A DNA stretch of 64,000 bases from Rhodococcus sp. NBC_00297 (lineage in GTDB: Bacteria; Actinomycetota; Actinomycetes; Mycobacteriales; Mycobacteriaceae): NCBI RefSeq assembly GCF_036173065.1, contig NZ_CP108041.1, positions 3,847,001-3,911,000 on the forward strand, in the 5' to 3' direction. Shown one piece after another: positions 26,773-36,776 of the stretch (positions are counted from its first letter, which is position 1; each line of letters starts with the position of its first letter). The notes below the pieces were generated by a model. It worked only from the letters and a program-made list of their open reading frames with translations, was not told the origin of the DNA and made no database searches. The position numbers and the translations under genes were made by a program.

Positions 26773-27519
26773 GTGCAGGAACCGACGACGCCGCCCGAGG
26801 GCCGACGCCCGCGACGTCTCGGCGTCATGGGTGGCACGTTCGACCCCATTCACCACGGGCACCTCGTGGCCGCCAGTGAGGTCGCCGACCGGTTCCAGCT
26901 CGACGAGGTCGTCTTCGTTCCCACCGGCCAGCCCTGGCAGAAGCAGGACCGGACGGTGAGCCCGGCGGAGGACCGCTACCTCATGACGGTGGTCGCCACC
27001 GCGTCCAACCCTCGCTTCTCCGTCAGCCGCGTCGACCTCGACCGTGCGAAGCCGACGTACACCGTCGACACGCTTCGCGATCTCGCCGACCAGCATCCCG
27101 GTGACCAGCTGTTCTTCATCACCGGGGCCGATGCTCTCAGCAGCATCATCGGGTGGCAGAACTGGCAGGAACTGTTCGAGCTGGCCCGCTTCGTCGGCGT
27201 GTCCCGCCCCGGTTACGAACTGGGTGCCGACCATCTGGCCGAGTACCTCGATCGGTTGCCGAAGGACGTCCTGACCCTCGTGGAGATCCCGGCTCTGGCC
27301 ATCTCGTCCACGGAATGTCGACGGCGTGCCGCCGAGAACCGTCCCGTCTGGTACCTCGTGCCGGACGGCGTCGTCCAGTACATCTCGAAGCGGGACCTGT
27401 ACCGCCCCGCCGGGGAGGAGCGTCACGACGGCATCGCGACCGTCTCCGAGCCCGCACCCCAGCACACCGGCACTTCCGCCACCACCGCATCAGCCCTACC
27501 AGGAGAGAACACCACGTGA
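26773..27519 (+). CDS. nadD: Nicotinate-nucleotide adenylyltransferase
   Basis: 248 residues; joins ATP and nicotinate mononucleotide to deamido-NAD in NAD synthesis. The nucleotidyltransferase motif [12 protein letters not shown] is near residue 20, [12 protein letters not shown] near 178 provides the second phosphate-binding site, and [11 protein letters not shown] lies between. Compared with short homologues it has a Ser/Thr/Pro-rich C-terminal tail of about 30 residues. GTGA overlap with rsfS. Confidence 0.95.
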   Translation: MQEPTTPPEGRRPRRLGVMGGTFDPIHHGHLVAASEVADRFQLDEVVFVPTGQPWQKQDRTVSPAEDRYLMTVVATASNPRFSVSRVDLDRAKPTYTVDTLRDLADQHPGDQLFFITGADALSSIIGWQNWQELFELARFVGVSRPGYELGADHLAEYLDRLPKDVLTLVEIPALAISSTECRRRAAENRPVWYLVPDGVVQYISKRDLYRPAGEERHDGIATVSEPAPQHTGTSATTASALPGENTT

Positions 27520-27971
27520 GCGCTACACCCGAGGCCATCAGGGTCGCCAGCATCGCCGCACTCGCGGCGGACGAGAAGCTCGCCGCCGACGTCATGGCCC
27601 TCGACGTCTCCGACCAGCTGGTCATCACCGACTGCTTCGTCATCGCGTCGGCACCCAACGAGCGCCAGGTCAACGCCATCGTCGAGAACATCGAGGAGAA
27701 GCTCCGCGAGGCGGGCAGCCAGCCCGTTCGTCGTGAGGGCACCCGCGAGGGCCGATGGGCACTGCTCGACTACGTCGACGTCGTCGTCCACGTGCTCCAC
27801 AACGACGAGCGTCACTTCTACGCCCTCGAGCGTCTGTGGAAGGACTGCCCGGTCCTCGAGATCGAGGGTCTCGGAGCCACGGACACCTCGACGCAGTACG
27901 GCACCGACGATCACGGTGTCGACGACGCCCTCGACCACGGTGTCGATCGCGTCACCGAACCGGACGAGTGA
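27516..27971 (+). CDS. rsfS: Ribosome silencing factor
   Basis: 151 residues; binds ribosomal protein L14 and keeps subunits apart under starvation. Family motifs: [54 protein letters not shown] and [12 protein letters not shown]. The start overlaps nadD (GTGA) and is preceded by AGGAGA. The C-terminal 25 residues are acidic and less conserved. It overlaps the next gene in the same way. Confidence 0.94.
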   Translation: MSATPEAIRVASIAALAADEKLAADVMALDVSDQLVITDCFVIASAPNERQVNAIVENIEEKLREAGSQPVRREGTREGRWALLDYVDVVVHVLHNDERHFYALERLWKDCPVLEIEGLGATDTSTQYGTDDHGVDDALDHGVDRVTEPDE

Positions 27972-28609
27972 CGTCCGTTCGTCGGTTGGTGCTGCTCCGG
28001 CACGGTCAGACCGAGTACAACGCGGCCTCGCGCATGCAGGGTCATCTCGACACCGACCTGACCGAGCTGGGTCGCACACAGGCCGAGGTCGCCGCTCGAG
28101 CGTTGGCATTGCTGCAGCCACACCGCATCGTCTCGTCCGATCTGCGACGGGCACACGACACGGCGACCGCGCTGTCGACGGCCACGGGTGTTCCCGTCGA
28201 GCTCGACGAGCGGCTCCGGGAGACGCACCTCGGTGACTGGCAGGGGCTGACGCACCTCGACGTCGACGACGTCTCACCCGGCGTCCGCGAATCGTGGCGC
28301 GCCGACGCCGAGTTCCGTCCGCCGGGCGGCGAGTCGCGCGTGGACGTCGCCGAGCGCTCGATGCCGCTGATCCAGGAGCTGCTGAAGGACCCGGAGTGGA
28401 CCACGGCGCCCGTCGTCGTGGTCGCCCACGGTGGAACCATCGCCGCGCTCACGGCCGCACTGCTCGATCTGCCGGTCGACCGGTGGCCGGTGCTCGGGGG
28501 ACTGGGCAACGCCAGCTGGGTGCAGGTCGCCGGACACGGAACGGACGACGTCTCCTGGCGCCTGGACGTGTGGAATGCGACGGCCGCCGTGGCGGGTGAC
28601 GTTCTCTGA
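27968..28609 (+). CDS. gpgP: Glucosyl-3-phosphoglycerate phosphatase (histidine phosphatase family)
   Basis: 213 residues. Histidine-phosphatase motif [12 protein letters not shown] with the nucleophilic His, a second Arg in [11 protein letters not shown], the acid Glu in [11 protein letters not shown] and a second His in [12 protein letters not shown]. Position between rsfS and octT matches M. tuberculosis GpgP (Rv2419c), which makes glucosylglycerate for methylglucose lipopolysaccharides. General phosphoglycerate-mutase-type activity is the fallback. GTGA overlap with rsfS. Confidence 0.85.
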   Translation: MTSVRRLVLLRHGQTEYNAASRMQGHLDTDLTELGRTQAEVAARALALLQPHRIVSSDLRRAHDTATALSTATGVPVELDERLRETHLGDWQGLTHLDVDDVSPGVRESWRADAEFRPPGGESRVDVAERSMPLIQELLKDPEWTTAPVVVVAHGGTIAALTAALLDLPVDRWPVLGGLGNASWVQVAGHGTDDVSWRLDVWNATAAVAGDVL

Positions 28610-29331
28610 TGTCCGAGGCGGATCGCCCGGTCCTGCTCGTCCTCGCGGACTCGCTCGCGTACTACGGTCCCGAGGGCGGACTGCCGGCCGACCATCCCCG
28701 CATCTGGCCCACGCTCGTCGCGCGCGAACTGGGCTGGGACGTCGAGCTCGTCGGCCGCATCGGCTGGACCTGCCGCGACGCCTGGTGGGCACTCACCCAG
28801 GATCCCCGTGTGTGGGCGTCGATACCGCGTGCCGGGGCGGTGGTCCTCGCGACCGGCGGGATGGACTCGTTGCCGTCACCTCTGCCGACGGCCCTGCGGG
28901 AGCAGATCCGCTACGTCCGACCGCCCATCCTGCGGCGCGGTGTGCGCGCCGCCTACGGGTGGCTGCAGCCGCGGCTCTCACACCTGGGCCGTCCGGTGGC
29001 ACTGCCGCCGCATCTGAGTGTCGACTACCTCGAGCAGATCCGCGCCGCCCTCGCGGCAGTGCGTCCGGAGATACCCGTCATCGCGACGCTCCCGTCGGTG
29101 CATCGATGCGACGCCTACGGACGAGTGCACACCGGCCGCGAACCAGCGGTGCGCGCGACCACGGCGTGGGCGGTGGGACACGATCTCCCGCTCGTCGACC
29201 TCAAGGCGGCCGTCGAGGAGAACATCGTGTCCGGGAACGCGAATCCCGATGGTATTCACTGGGGTTGGGACGCACACGTGCGCGTGGCCGAGTCCGTCGT
29301 CGCTGCCGTGCGCGCCTCCGCCCGCATCTGA
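28609..29331 (+). CDS. octT: SGNH hydrolase-fold, diglucosylglycerate octanoyltransferase (OctT)
   Basis: 240 residues. SGNH signs: [11 protein letters not shown] with the nucleophilic Ser in block [12 protein letters not shown] in block III, and GIHWGWDAH with the Asp-x-x-His pair at the end. The place next to gpgP matches OctT (Rv2418c), which adds octanoate to diglucosylglycerate, an early precursor in methylglucose lipopolysaccharide synthesis. TGATG junction with gpgP. Functional call rests on synteny plus fold. Confidence 0.8.
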   Translation: MSEADRPVLLVLADSLAYYGPEGGLPADHPRIWPTLVARELGWDVELVGRIGWTCRDAWWALTQDPRVWASIPRAGAVVLATGGMDSLPSPLPTALREQIRYVRPPILRRGVRAAYGWLQPRLSHLGRPVALPPHLSVDYLEQIRAALAAVRPEIPVIATLPSVHRCDAYGRVHTGREPAVRATTAWAVGHDLPLVDLKAAVEENIVSGNANPDGIHWGWDAHVRVAESVVAAVRASARI

Positions 29332-29408
29332 TCCACAGGGTCGTGGCCGTCCACAGGTGTGCCCGGCGGCGGCTGGTCTCGTCCTGGCCCGGGCCTACCG
29401 TCGCGGGC

Positions 29409-30128
29409 ATGGCACCCGAGATCGCTGCTCACGAGCCGGCCGACCCCGACGGCGGCCGGTCCGACGCGGTGCATCGCCGCGCGGGTCTCGTCGGCTCGCG
29501 CTTCCGGATCGATCCGGGGTCCCGCGGCGTCCGTGCCCTCGCCGTGGCCGCCGTCCTTCTCGTGGGCGCCGTGGGGGCAGTGGTGATGCGAGATTCTCCG
29601 CAGGTCACCGCGGTGCCGCCGCTTCCCCCTCTGATCACCGAGTCCGAGACGCCGACGACGTCGGCACCGGAATCCGCGGGAGTCGTGGTCAGCGTGCTCG
29701 GCGCTGTGATGCGCCCGGGACTCGTCACCGTTCCCGCCGAGTCCCGTATCGCCGATGTCGTCGCGGCCGCGGGTGGGCGCCGGGACGACGCGGACCTCTT
29801 CGGGCTCAATTGGGCGGCGAAGGTGTCGGACGGTGAACAGGTGGTGGTGGGGTCGACGACGGGGTCGGTACCGCTCGCTCCGGCACCCGTGTCCGTGGCC
29901 GGTGAGGGGTCGTCCGATGCCGGCGGGAAGGCCCCGGGTCTGGTGTCGCTGAACGAGGCGACGGAGGCGGAGCTCGATGCCCTGCCCGGTGTCGGTCCGG
30001 TGACCGCGAGCGCGATCGTGCAATGGCGCACCGAGAACGGCGGCTTCACGTCCGTCGATCAGCTGTCCGAGGTGAGCGGCGTCGGCCCCGCTCGGCTCGA
30101 GAAGCTGACGCCCCTGGTCACGGTGTGA
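29409..30128 (+). CDS. comEA: ComEA-like DNA-binding protein (SLBB plus helix-hairpin-helix)
   Basis: 239 residues. One membrane segment (RALAVAAVLLVGAVGAVVM) near residue 45, then a SLBB domain (VVVSVLGAVMRPGLVTVPAES) and a C-terminal double helix-hairpin-helix (VSLNEATEAELDALPGVGPV, SEVSGVGPARLEKLTPL). In competent bacteria ComEA binds incoming double-stranded DNA outside the membrane. GTGA overlap with comEC. ATG 29409 chosen; the gap after octT is 77 bases. Confidence 0.9.
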   Translation: MAPEIAAHEPADPDGGRSDAVHRRAGLVGSRFRIDPGSRGVRALAVAAVLLVGAVGAVVMRDSPQVTAVPPLPPLITESETPTTSAPESAGVVVSVLGAVMRPGLVTVPAESRIADVVAAAGGRRDDADLFGLNWAAKVSDGEQVVVGSTTGSVPLAPAPVSVAGEGSSDAGGKAPGLVSLNEATEAELDALPGVGPVTASAIVQWRTENGGFTSVDQLSEVSGVGPARLEKLTPLVTV

Positions 30129-31651
30129 CCGACGCACCGGCCGTGGATCTGCGGCTCGTCCCGAGTGCGGTGGGGGCGTGGGCTGCGACCGTGGTGGCAG
30201 TCGGCCCGGGGTGGCGGCCCGCGGCGGCTCTGGCCGCGGTGTGCGTGCTCGTGGCGGTCGTCGGCTGGTGGTGCCGGCGTCGGCACGGTTGGGGATCGCT
30301 GGTGATGCTCGTCGTCGTGGCGGCCTGCTGCGTCACCGCGGCGTTCGCGGCGATGTCGTCCCTGCGGATGCACGAGGTGACGACGGGCCCGGTCCGCGAG
30401 GGCGCGCTGCGCGGTGCGTACGCGACGGTCGAGGGCGTCGTCACGGACGATCCACGTCCGATCACGGGCTCGTTCGCGGATCAGGTGCTCGTGCCGATAC
30501 GAGCGAGCCGAGTGACGCTGCGCGGCACCGTCGTCGATGGGTCGGCCCGGATCACCGTGTTCGCGCCCCCGGATCCGTGGCGGGCACTGGAACCGGGTGT
30601 CTCGGTGACGTTCCGGGCGCGGCTCGCGGCTCCCGATCGTGTGGGCGCGGTGGATGCCGTCGCACGTGCCACGGGGCCACCCGAGGTGGGGAGCGCGCCG
30701 GCCCTGCTCCGGTGGTCGGGCGTGGTGCGACGTGCTCTCGCGGAGGCCGCTGCCATCGCTCTGCCACGTGAGGAGGCGGGGCTGCTCCCGGGGATGGTGG
30801 TGGGGGACAGGTCGGGACTCGACGTCTCCGTCCAGGACTCGTTCACGGCGGCCGGAATGTCCCACTTGACCGCTGTGTCGGGTGCGAACTTCACCTTCGT
30901 CGTCGGGTGTGTCGTCCTCGGCGCTCGGCTGCTCTCGGCCGGCCCTCGGACCACCGCGGCGTTCGCGGGAATCGTCCTCGTCGCGTTCGTCGTGGTGGCG
31001 AGACCGTCACCCAGCGTCCTGCGTGCGGCGGTCATGGGTGTGCTGGGTCTGCTGGCGGTGATGACCGGCCGCCGTCGCCATGTGATGCCGGCCCTGTGCA
31101 CCGCGGTGCTGGTGCTGCTGGCCGTCGATCCGGGGCTGGCGGTGTCGTGGGGGTTCGCGCTGTCGGTGACCGCGACGGTCGCTCTCGTGTTGCTCGCCCC
31201 GATGCTGACGGCGATGGTGAGCCGCGCCGACGCACCGCCCGGTCACCGACGTCCGGTGCTCGACGCCGTGGCCGTGGCGCTGGCGGCGCACCTGGTGACC
31301 GCACCGCTGGTCGCCGCCATGGCTGGAACGTTCTCCGTCTACTCGGTGGCGGCGAACGTGCTCGCCGCACCCGTCGTCGGGCCGGTCACCGTGATCGGCG
31401 CGCTGGCGGCCGTGGTGGCCGTCGTGAGCGTGGAGGCCGGGGCTGTCGTCGCCGGGGTGGCGTGGGTGCCGCTGCGGTGGTTGCTGGCCGTGGCCGCGTA
31501 CACGGCGGACGCTCCCGGTGCGACGGTGCTCACTCCGACCGGGCCGCGGGGCGCCGCCGTCGTCGGGGGATGTGTCCTCGTCGCGGCGGGCGCGGCGGTG
31601 CTGGTCCGGCGTCGGTGGCTGTCGGCCCACCGTGGCACCATCGACCGGTGA
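30125..31651 (+). CDS. comEC: ComEC/Rec2-like DNA channel protein, short form
   Basis: 508 residues. Three N-terminal membrane segments, an OB-like soluble part, and the Competence domain ([32 protein letters not shown]) with many membrane helices. It ends after the membrane part: the C-terminal metallo-beta-lactamase domain of classical ComEC is absent; from memory the M. tuberculosis homologue is similarly short. Whether it imports DNA is unproven. GTGA overlaps link comEA, comEC and holA. Confidence 0.9.
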   Translation: MTDAPAVDLRLVPSAVGAWAATVVAVGPGWRPAAALAAVCVLVAVVGWWCRRRHGWGSLVMLVVVAACCVTAAFAAMSSLRMHEVTTGPVREGALRGAYATVEGVVTDDPRPITGSFADQVLVPIRASRVTLRGTVVDGSARITVFAPPDPWRALEPGVSVTFRARLAAPDRVGAVDAVARATGPPEVGSAPALLRWSGVVRRALAEAAAIALPREEAGLLPGMVVGDRSGLDVSVQDSFTAAGMSHLTAVSGANFTFVVGCVVLGARLLSAGPRTTAAFAGIVLVAFVVVARPSPSVLRAAVMGVLGLLAVMTGRRRHVMPALCTAVLVLLAVDPGLAVSWGFALSVTATVALVLLAPMLTAMVSRADAPPGHRRPVLDAVAVALAAHLVTAPLVAAMAGTFSVYSVAANVLAAPVVGPVTVIGALAAVVAVVSVEAGAVVAGVAWVPLRWLLAVAAYTADAPGATVLTPTGPRGAAVVGGCVLVAAGAAVLVRRRWLSAHRGTIDR

Positions 31652-32637
31652 GTTCGACAGCGAGCAGCACCCGTCCCGAGCCCCTGCACCTCGTCCTGGG
31701 CGACGAGGAGCTCCTCGTCGAGCGTGCGGTGTCGTCCATCGTGGCCGCGATGCGCGCGGCAACGGTGGGGGCCGGGGCAGAGGTGCCGGTCGACCGTCTG
31801 CGGGCGGGGGACACGACGGTCGCCGAGCTCGCGGAACTGCTCAGCCCCTCCCTCTTCGCCGAGGATCGCGTGGTCGTCTTCGAGGCGGCCGCGGAGGCCG
31901 GTAAGGACGCGATGACGCTGGTTCTCGACGCCGCGGCGACGCCGGTGGACGGTGTGGTCCTGGTCGTTCTGCACTCCGGTGGAGGCCGGGCCAAGGCCAT
32001 GGTGGGGGCGCTGCAGAAGTCCGGTGCCGTGGTCCACGAGTGCGCGAAGCTGTCCAAGGCGTCAGAGCGCGTCGACTTCGTGCGGGCCGAGTTCCGCTCC
32101 CACTCGGAGACACGCGTCGCTCCCGATGCCATCGCCGCGCTCGTCGACGCGGTGGGGTCCGATCTCCGCGAACTGGCCGCCGCGTGCTCGCAACTGGTGT
32201 CGGACACGGCGGGGAAGGTCGATGTCGCGGCGGTCCGCCGCTATTACTCGGGCCGTGCGGAGGTCACGGGCTTCGACATCGCCGACAAGGCCGTGTCGGG
32301 TGACCGTGCCGGCGCCCTCGAGGCACTGCGGTGGGCGATGTTGGGCGGCACACCGCACGTGCTGCTCGCGGACGCACTGGCCGAGGCCGTCCACACGGTG
32401 GCGCGGGTCGGTTCGGCGGGCCGCGGCGATCCGTTCCGGATGGCGTCCGAACTGGGGATGCCGCCGTGGAAGATCAAGAAGGCGCAGGCGCAGGCCCGCA
32501 TGTGGGATCCGCAGCGCATCGCCGAGGCACTGCAGGTGGTGGCCGCGCTCAACGCGGACGTCAAGGGCCAGGCCGCCGATGCGGACTACGCGGTGGAACG
32601 CGCCGTGAACGTGGTGGCGGGGCTGAGTTCGCGCTGA
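31648..32637 (+). CDS. holA: DNA polymerase III delta subunit
   Basis: 329 residues, the clamp-loader subunit that opens the sliding clamp. N-terminal [16 protein letters not shown], a middle AAA-like part ([18 protein letters not shown]; no functional Walker A, as usual for delta), [16 protein letters not shown], and a C-terminal collar domain ([17 protein letters not shown]). GTGA overlap with comEC. A strong terminator hairpin follows 20 bases after the stop. Confidence 0.93.
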   Translation: MSSTASSTRPEPLHLVLGDEELLVERAVSSIVAAMRAATVGAGAEVPVDRLRAGDTTVAELAELLSPSLFAEDRVVVFEAAAEAGKDAMTLVLDAAATPVDGVVLVVLHSGGGRAKAMVGALQKSGAVVHECAKLSKASERVDFVRAEFRSHSETRVAPDAIAALVDAVGSDLRELAAACSQLVSDTAGKVDVAAVRRYYSGRAEVTGFDIADKAVSGDRAGALEALRWAMLGGTPHVLLADALAEAVHTVARVGSAGRGDPFRMASELGMPPWKIKKAQAQARMWDPQRIAEALQVVAALNADVKGQAADADYAVERAVNVVAGLSSR

Positions 32638-32657
32638 CAGCGCCGCCCGGGCACACG

Positions 32658-32694
32658 ACTACGCCCCGGGCATCGTACTCGCCCGGGGCGTAGT
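32658..32694. terminator. Strong hairpin between convergent holA and rpsT
   Basis: ACTACGCCCCGGGC (32658-32671) and GCCCGGGGCGTAGT (32681-32694) are perfect 14-base inverted repeats with a 9-base loop. It lies between the holA stop (32637) and the rpsT stop (32775) and can serve both strands. No U-run follows on either side, as usual in actinobacteria. Confidence 0.8.
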
Positions 32695-32705
32695 GCTGAC
32701 AAGCT

Positions 32706-32753
32706 ACTGCACTGGAACTCTCGAGAAGAACTGCACAGGGACTCTCGAGAGGA
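32706..32753. repeat. Imperfect 24-bp tandem repeat downstream of rpsT
   Basis: Copies at 32706-32729 and 32730-32753 differ at 3 positions. Both start with ACTGCAC and include the palindrome TCTCGAGA. They lie between the terminator hairpin and the rpsT stop. Confidence 0.75.
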
Positions 32754-32774
32754 GCCGCGAGGGCTCGGGAGAGA

Positions 32775-33035
32775 TCAGAGCTTGTTGAAGGCCAGCGACA
32801 GTGCCGACTTCTTGTTGGCAGCCTGGTTCTTGTGGATGACGCCCTTGCTGGCTGCCTTGTCGAGCTTGCGGCTCGCAGTCAGCAGGATCTCCTCGGCCTT
32901 GGCCTTGTCGCCGGCTTCGGTCGCCTCACGGAAGGAGCGAATCACGGTGCGGAGCGACGACTTCACCGACTGGTTGCGCAGGCGCTGACGCTCGTTGGTA
33001 GCGATTCGCTTCACCTGGGACTTGATGTTGGCCAC
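32775..33035 (-). CDS. rpsT: 30S ribosomal protein S20
   Basis: 86 residues, basic, helical; binds 16S rRNA early in assembly. N-terminus [20 protein letters not shown] and [19 protein letters not shown] at the end are family-typical. Single gene on the minus strand with its own promoter about 130 bases upstream and a leader of about 120 bases, which leaves room for the autoregulation known for this gene elsewhere. Confidence 0.97.
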   Translation of the reverse strand: MANIKSQVKRIATNERQRLRNQSVKSSLRTVIRSFREATEAGDKAKAEEILLTASRKLDKAASKGVIHKNQAANKKSALSLAFNKL

Positions 33036-33165
33036 GCGTAGTTATCCTTCGTCTCTTCTCGGTCCGGGACGGCTGACTCCGGGGAACACTCTCGAGCCGT
33101 ACGTGCAGTGCTCGTGAAAGCTGGTGACGGTGGGTGCGCACGAGCGTGCCCACGTCCGACGTACG

Positions 33166-33194
33166 AGACTACCAGCGTCGGTCCGGTAACCCAA
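33166..33194 (-). promoter_or_regulatory. Predicted rpsT promoter
   Basis: On the minus strand TTGGGT (33189-33194) and TAGTCT (33166-33171) are separated by exactly 17 bases. Start of transcription would be near 33159, giving an rpsT leader of about 124 bases. The rest of the 257-base gap up to 33293 holds the promoter for the divergent ATP-grasp gene, which I could not place with confidence. Confidence 0.45.
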
Positions 33195-33292
33195 TTCGGT
33201 GATCTCGCTGCAGGGAGTCGGTGTGCACGTGACTCGTGAGGTTGCATGGAATTAACGTGTCCACCGTGCTCCAGGGGTACCTGTGAGGCAGC

Positions 33293-34966
33293 ATGGCGAC
33301 CATGAGTCCCCGATCAAGCGCTGCACCACAGGCGAAGAAGAGCCGTTCGCAGTCGCAGTCCTCGTCCGGGCCGAGCGTCTTCGACGGTTACCGGGACATC
33401 GGGAAGTACGGACTGGCGTTCGACGAGATGTTCGACGGCGACGGCGGGCTGCGTGGACCGTACAAGGGAATCCACAAGGCGCTCGCGCCGTCGGACGCCG
33501 CGGAACTGGACGCCCGCTCGGACGCCCTCGGCCGCGCCTTCGTCGATCAGGGCATCACGTTCGCGCTCGAGGGGCAGGAGCGTCCGTTCCCTCTCGACCA
33601 GGTGCCCCGGGTCATCGCGGCGTCCGAGTGGAACAAGCTCGAGCGCGGGATCAAGCAGCGGGTCAAGGCACTCGAGTTCTTCCTGGCGGACATCTACGGG
33701 GAGCAGGAGATCCTGCGTGACGGCGTGGTCCCGAAATCTTTGGTGACGTCGTGCGAACACTTCCACCGCGAGGCGTTCGGCATCGTGCCGCCCAATGGTG
33801 TGCGCATCCACGTCGCCGGTATCGACCTGATCCGGGACGCCGAGGGCACGTTCCGTGTCCTCGAGGACAACCTGCGCTCGCCGTCGGGGGTCTCGTACGT
33901 GATGGAGAACCGCCGCACCATGGCGCGCGTGTTCCCCGACCTGTTCGCCAGCCACCGGGTGCGTGCGGTCGGTGACTACGCCACGCACCTGCTGCGCGCC
34001 CTGCGTGCCGCTGCCGCGATCAACGAGGCGGACCCCACCGTCGTCGTCCTCACACCCGGCGTCGCGAACTCTGCGTACTTCGAGCACTCCCTCCTCGCCC
34101 GGCTGATGGGCGTCGAGCTGGTCGAGGGCCGCGACCTCTTCTGCCGCGACAACGTCGTCTACATGCGCACCACCGAGGGCGAGCGCCAGGTCGACGTGAT
34201 CTACCGCCGCATCGACGACGACTACCTCGACCCCATGCAGTTCCGACCCGACTCCGTTCTCGGTGTGGCCGGACTGGTCAACGCCGCACGTGCCGGCAAC
34301 GTCGTCATCTCCAGCGCCATCGGCAACGGTGTCGGCGACGACAAGCTCACCTACACGTACGTGCCGACCATCATCGAGTACTACCTCGGCGAGAAGCCGC
34401 TCCTGGCCAATGTCGACACGTACCGGTGCTGGCTGCCGGACGAGTGCGAGGAGGTGCTCGACCGTGTCGACGAACTGGTGATCAAGCCCGTCGAGGGCTC
34501 CGGCGGATACGGCATCGTGTTCGGTCCGGACGCGTCGCCCAAGGAACTGGCCACGATCAGCAAGAAGATCCGGGCCGATCCGCGCGGATGGATCGCGCAG
34601 CCGGTGGTGCAGCTGTCGACGGTGCCCACCAAGATCGGTGACCAGCTCGCACCGCGGCACGTCGATCTGCGGCCCTTCGCCGTGAACGACGGCGACGACG
34701 TGTGGGTGCTGCCCGGCGGTCTGACCCGTGTGGCGCTGCCCGAAGGCTCCCTGGTGGTCAACTCGAGCCAGGGCGGCGGCAGCAAGGACACGTGGGTGCT
34801 GGCCGGCCGCGCCACCAAGGAGGACGAGCGTGAGCTCGGCGGGGCGGAGATCGTGTCCGAACCCCCGTCGTCACCCACCGCGGAGCAGGGCCCCGAGCTC
34901 AACAGCCAGCAGATTCAACAGCAGCAGCAACAGCTGACCCACTCCCCGAAGGACGGTGCCCGCTGA
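33293..34966 (+). CDS. Circularly permuted ATP-grasp protein (Rv2411c-like)
   Basis: 557 residues. Recognised by AFDEMFDGDGGLRGPYKGIH, RVLEDNLRSPSGVSYVMENR, VYRR-type IYRRIDDDYLDP and VIKPVEGSGGYGIVFGP. First gene of a three-gene set with an alpha-E protein and a transglutaminase, proposed in the literature as a peptide/amide ligase system; substrate unknown. The tail is Gln-rich (six Gln in a row near residue 545). ATG 33293 with GAGG before it; ATG 33302 is possible. TGATG junction with the next gene. Confidence 0.85.
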   Translation: MATMSPRSSAAPQAKKSRSQSQSSSGPSVFDGYRDIGKYGLAFDEMFDGDGGLRGPYKGIHKALAPSDAAELDARSDALGRAFVDQGITFALEGQERPFPLDQVPRVIAASEWNKLERGIKQRVKALEFFLADIYGEQEILRDGVVPKSLVTSCEHFHREAFGIVPPNGVRIHVAGIDLIRDAEGTFRVLEDNLRSPSGVSYVMENRRTMARVFPDLFASHRVRAVGDYATHLLRALRAAAAINEADPTVVVLTPGVANSAYFEHSLLARLMGVELVEGRDLFCRDNVVYMRTTEGERQVDVIYRRIDDDYLDPMQFRPDSVLGVAGLVNAARAGNVVISSAIGNGVGDDKLTYTYVPTIIEYYLGEKPLLANVDTYRCWLPDECEEVLDRVDELVIKPVEGSGGYGIVFGPDASPKELATISKKIRADPRGWIAQPVVQLSTVPTKIGDQLAPRHVDLRPFAVNDGDDVWVLPGGLTRVALPEGSLVVNSSQGGGSKDTWVLAGRATKEDERELGGAEIVSEPPSSPTAEQGPELNSQQIQQQQQQLTHSPKDGAR

Positions 34967-35937
34967 TGTTGGCTCGTAACGCCGAATCGCTGTACTGGAT
35001 CGGCCGCTACGTCGAACGCGCCGACGACACCGCGCGCATCCTCGACGTCACGGTGCACCAGCTGCTCGAGGACGCGACCGTCGATCCCGACCACACCTCC
35101 CGAGTGTTGCTGCGGGTGTTGGGGTTCGAGCTCCCCGACGAGCGCCTGGACGTGTGGTCGTTGACGGAACTCGTCGCGTTCTCCCGCGAGGGCAACGGCT
35201 CCATCGTCGACTCGTTGTCGAGCGCCCGCGAGAACGCTCGCGGCGCACGCGAGGTCACCTCGAGCGAGATGTGGGAATGTCTCAACACGACGTACAACGC
35301 ACTGGGTGAACGCATTCGAGCGTCGAAGCGTCTGGGCCCCCACGAGTTCCTGGGGTTCATCGAGGAGCGCGCCGCGATGTTCGCCGGGCTCGCCGACTCG
35401 ACGCTCAGCCGCGACGACGGCTACCGGTTCCTGCTGCTCGGTCGCTCCGTGGAACGCATCGACATGACCGTCCGCCTGCTGCTCGCCCGTGCCGGCGACC
35501 GACCGTCGTCGCCGGCGTGGGTCACGGTGCTGCGGTCGGCCGGTGCACACGACACGTATCTGCGTACCTACCGTGGCGCTCTCGACGCTCAACGCGTCCT
35601 GGAGTTCATGCTCCTCGACCGGCTGTTCCCGCGCTCGGTGTTCTACGCACTGAGCGAGGCCGAACACTCGCTCGACAGCCTCGACCATCACCCCGACATG
35701 CGCGTCGGATCCCGTGCCGAGGCGCAGCGACTTCTCGGCCGCGCTCGCAGTGAACTCGAGTTCCTGCAGCCGGGTGTTCTGCTGGAGGACCTGCAGGACC
35801 GTCTGATGTCGTTGCAGGAGACCTGCCGCGAGGTGGGTGAGGCGATCTCCAAGCAGTACTTCCACGCAGCGCCCTGGGTCGCCTGGACGGACGCCGGAAG
35901 CCGAACGGACGAAGCACAATTGGAGGGTGAACTGTGA
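34966..35937 (+). CDS. Alpha-E domain protein (DUF403, Rv2410c-like)
   Basis: 323 residues, nearly all helical. Family start MLARNAESLYWIGRYVERAD with ILDVTVHQLL; later LLLGRSVERIDMTVRLLLAR and LLDRLFPRSVFYAL. Always found with the permuted ATP-grasp protein and usually a transglutaminase-like protease. Its own biochemical role is unknown. Start overlaps the ATP-grasp stop; GTGA overlap with the transglutaminase gene; ribosome binding site GAAGGA. Confidence 0.87.
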   Translation: MLARNAESLYWIGRYVERADDTARILDVTVHQLLEDATVDPDHTSRVLLRVLGFELPDERLDVWSLTELVAFSREGNGSIVDSLSSARENARGAREVTSSEMWECLNTTYNALGERIRASKRLGPHEFLGFIEERAAMFAGLADSTLSRDDGYRFLLLGRSVERIDMTVRLLLARAGDRPSSPAWVTVLRSAGAHDTYLRTYRGALDAQRVLEFMLLDRLFPRSVFYALSEAEHSLDSLDHHPDMRVGSRAEAQRLLGRARSELEFLQPGVLLEDLQDRLMSLQETCREVGEAISKQYFHAAPWVAWTDAGSRTDEAQLEGEL

Positions 35938-36776
35938 GCTGGCGGATGCGCGTCGTGCACACCACGGGGTACAACTACGACGCACCGGTCACGTCTTCGT
36001 ACAACGAGGCGCGACTGACGCCGCGGAGCGACACCCGGCAGAACGTCATTCTGAACCGCGTCGAGACCGATCCGGCGACGAGGTCGTACCGGTACACCGA
36101 CTACTGGGGCACCGCGGTCACGGCGTTCGATCTGCACGCTCCGCACACGTCCCTCGAGGTGGCCGGGTCCTCCGTCGTCGAGACGGACGCGTTCGTCCCG
36201 CCGGACGAGACCCTCGACTGGGAGGACCTGGCCGCAGACCCCGTGGTGGACAGGTTCAACGAGCTGCTCGGCCACAGCACCTACGTCCCTCGGAACCGTC
36301 AGCTGACGTCCGTCGCGAAGAAGTTGGCGAAGGATCTGGGGCCGTACGACGCTGTGGTGGCCGTCTGCGACTGGGTGAACCAGGAGATGTCCTACGTTCC
36401 CGGCACCACCGGGGTGCACACGTCCGCGGTGGAGGCGTGGGCCGAGAAGAAGGGCGTCTGCCAGGACTACGCACACCTCACGCTGGTGTTGCTCCGCAGT
36501 ATCGGCATTCCTGCCCGCTACGTCTCGGGCTACCTGCACCCGAATGCCGAAGCGGTGGTCGGTGATTCGGTCGAGGGTCAGTCACACGCGTGGATCGAGG
36601 CGTGGACCGGATCGTGGTGGGGCTACGACCCGACCAACGGTGTGCCGGTGAACGAACAGCACGTCTCGGTGGGAATCGGACGCGACTACGCCGACGTGCC
36701 ACCCCTCAAGGGAATCTTCTCCGGTGGCGGGTCCACGGAACTGGACGTCGTCGTGGAGATCACCCGGCTGGCCTGA
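35934..36776 (+). CDS. Transglutaminase-like cysteine protease (Rv2409c-like)
   Basis: 280 residues. N-terminal beta domain (MRVVHTTGYNYDAPVTSSYN), then the papain-like core with catalytic Cys in KKGVCQDYAHL, His in GQSHAWIEAW and Asp in WGYDPTNG. Third member of the ATP-grasp/alpha-E/transglutaminase set; in other bacteria such proteins cleave or form amide bonds. GTG start with GGAGGG before it. The last 17 bases overlap the convergent AAA ATPase gene. Confidence 0.9.
   Translation: MSWRMRVVHTTGYNYDAPVTSSYNEARLTPRSDTRQNVILNRVETDPATRSYRYTDYWGTAVTAFDLHAPHTSLEVAGSSVVETDAFVPPDETLDWEDLAADPVVDRFNELLGHSTYVPRNRQLTSVAKKLAKDLGPYDAVVAVCDWVNQEMSYVPGTTGVHTSAVEAWAEKKGVCQDYAHLTLVLLRSIGIPARYVSGYLHPNAEAVVGDSVEGQSHAWIEAWTGSWWGYDPTNGVPVNEQHVSVGIGRDYADVPPLKGIFSGGGSTELDVVVEITRLA

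Noticed and set aside
23799-26849. 1016-codon open frame on the minus strand
   Set aside because: Antisense to proA, the MoxR and the VWA genes, which have clear family motifs; translation looks like codon-bias artefact.
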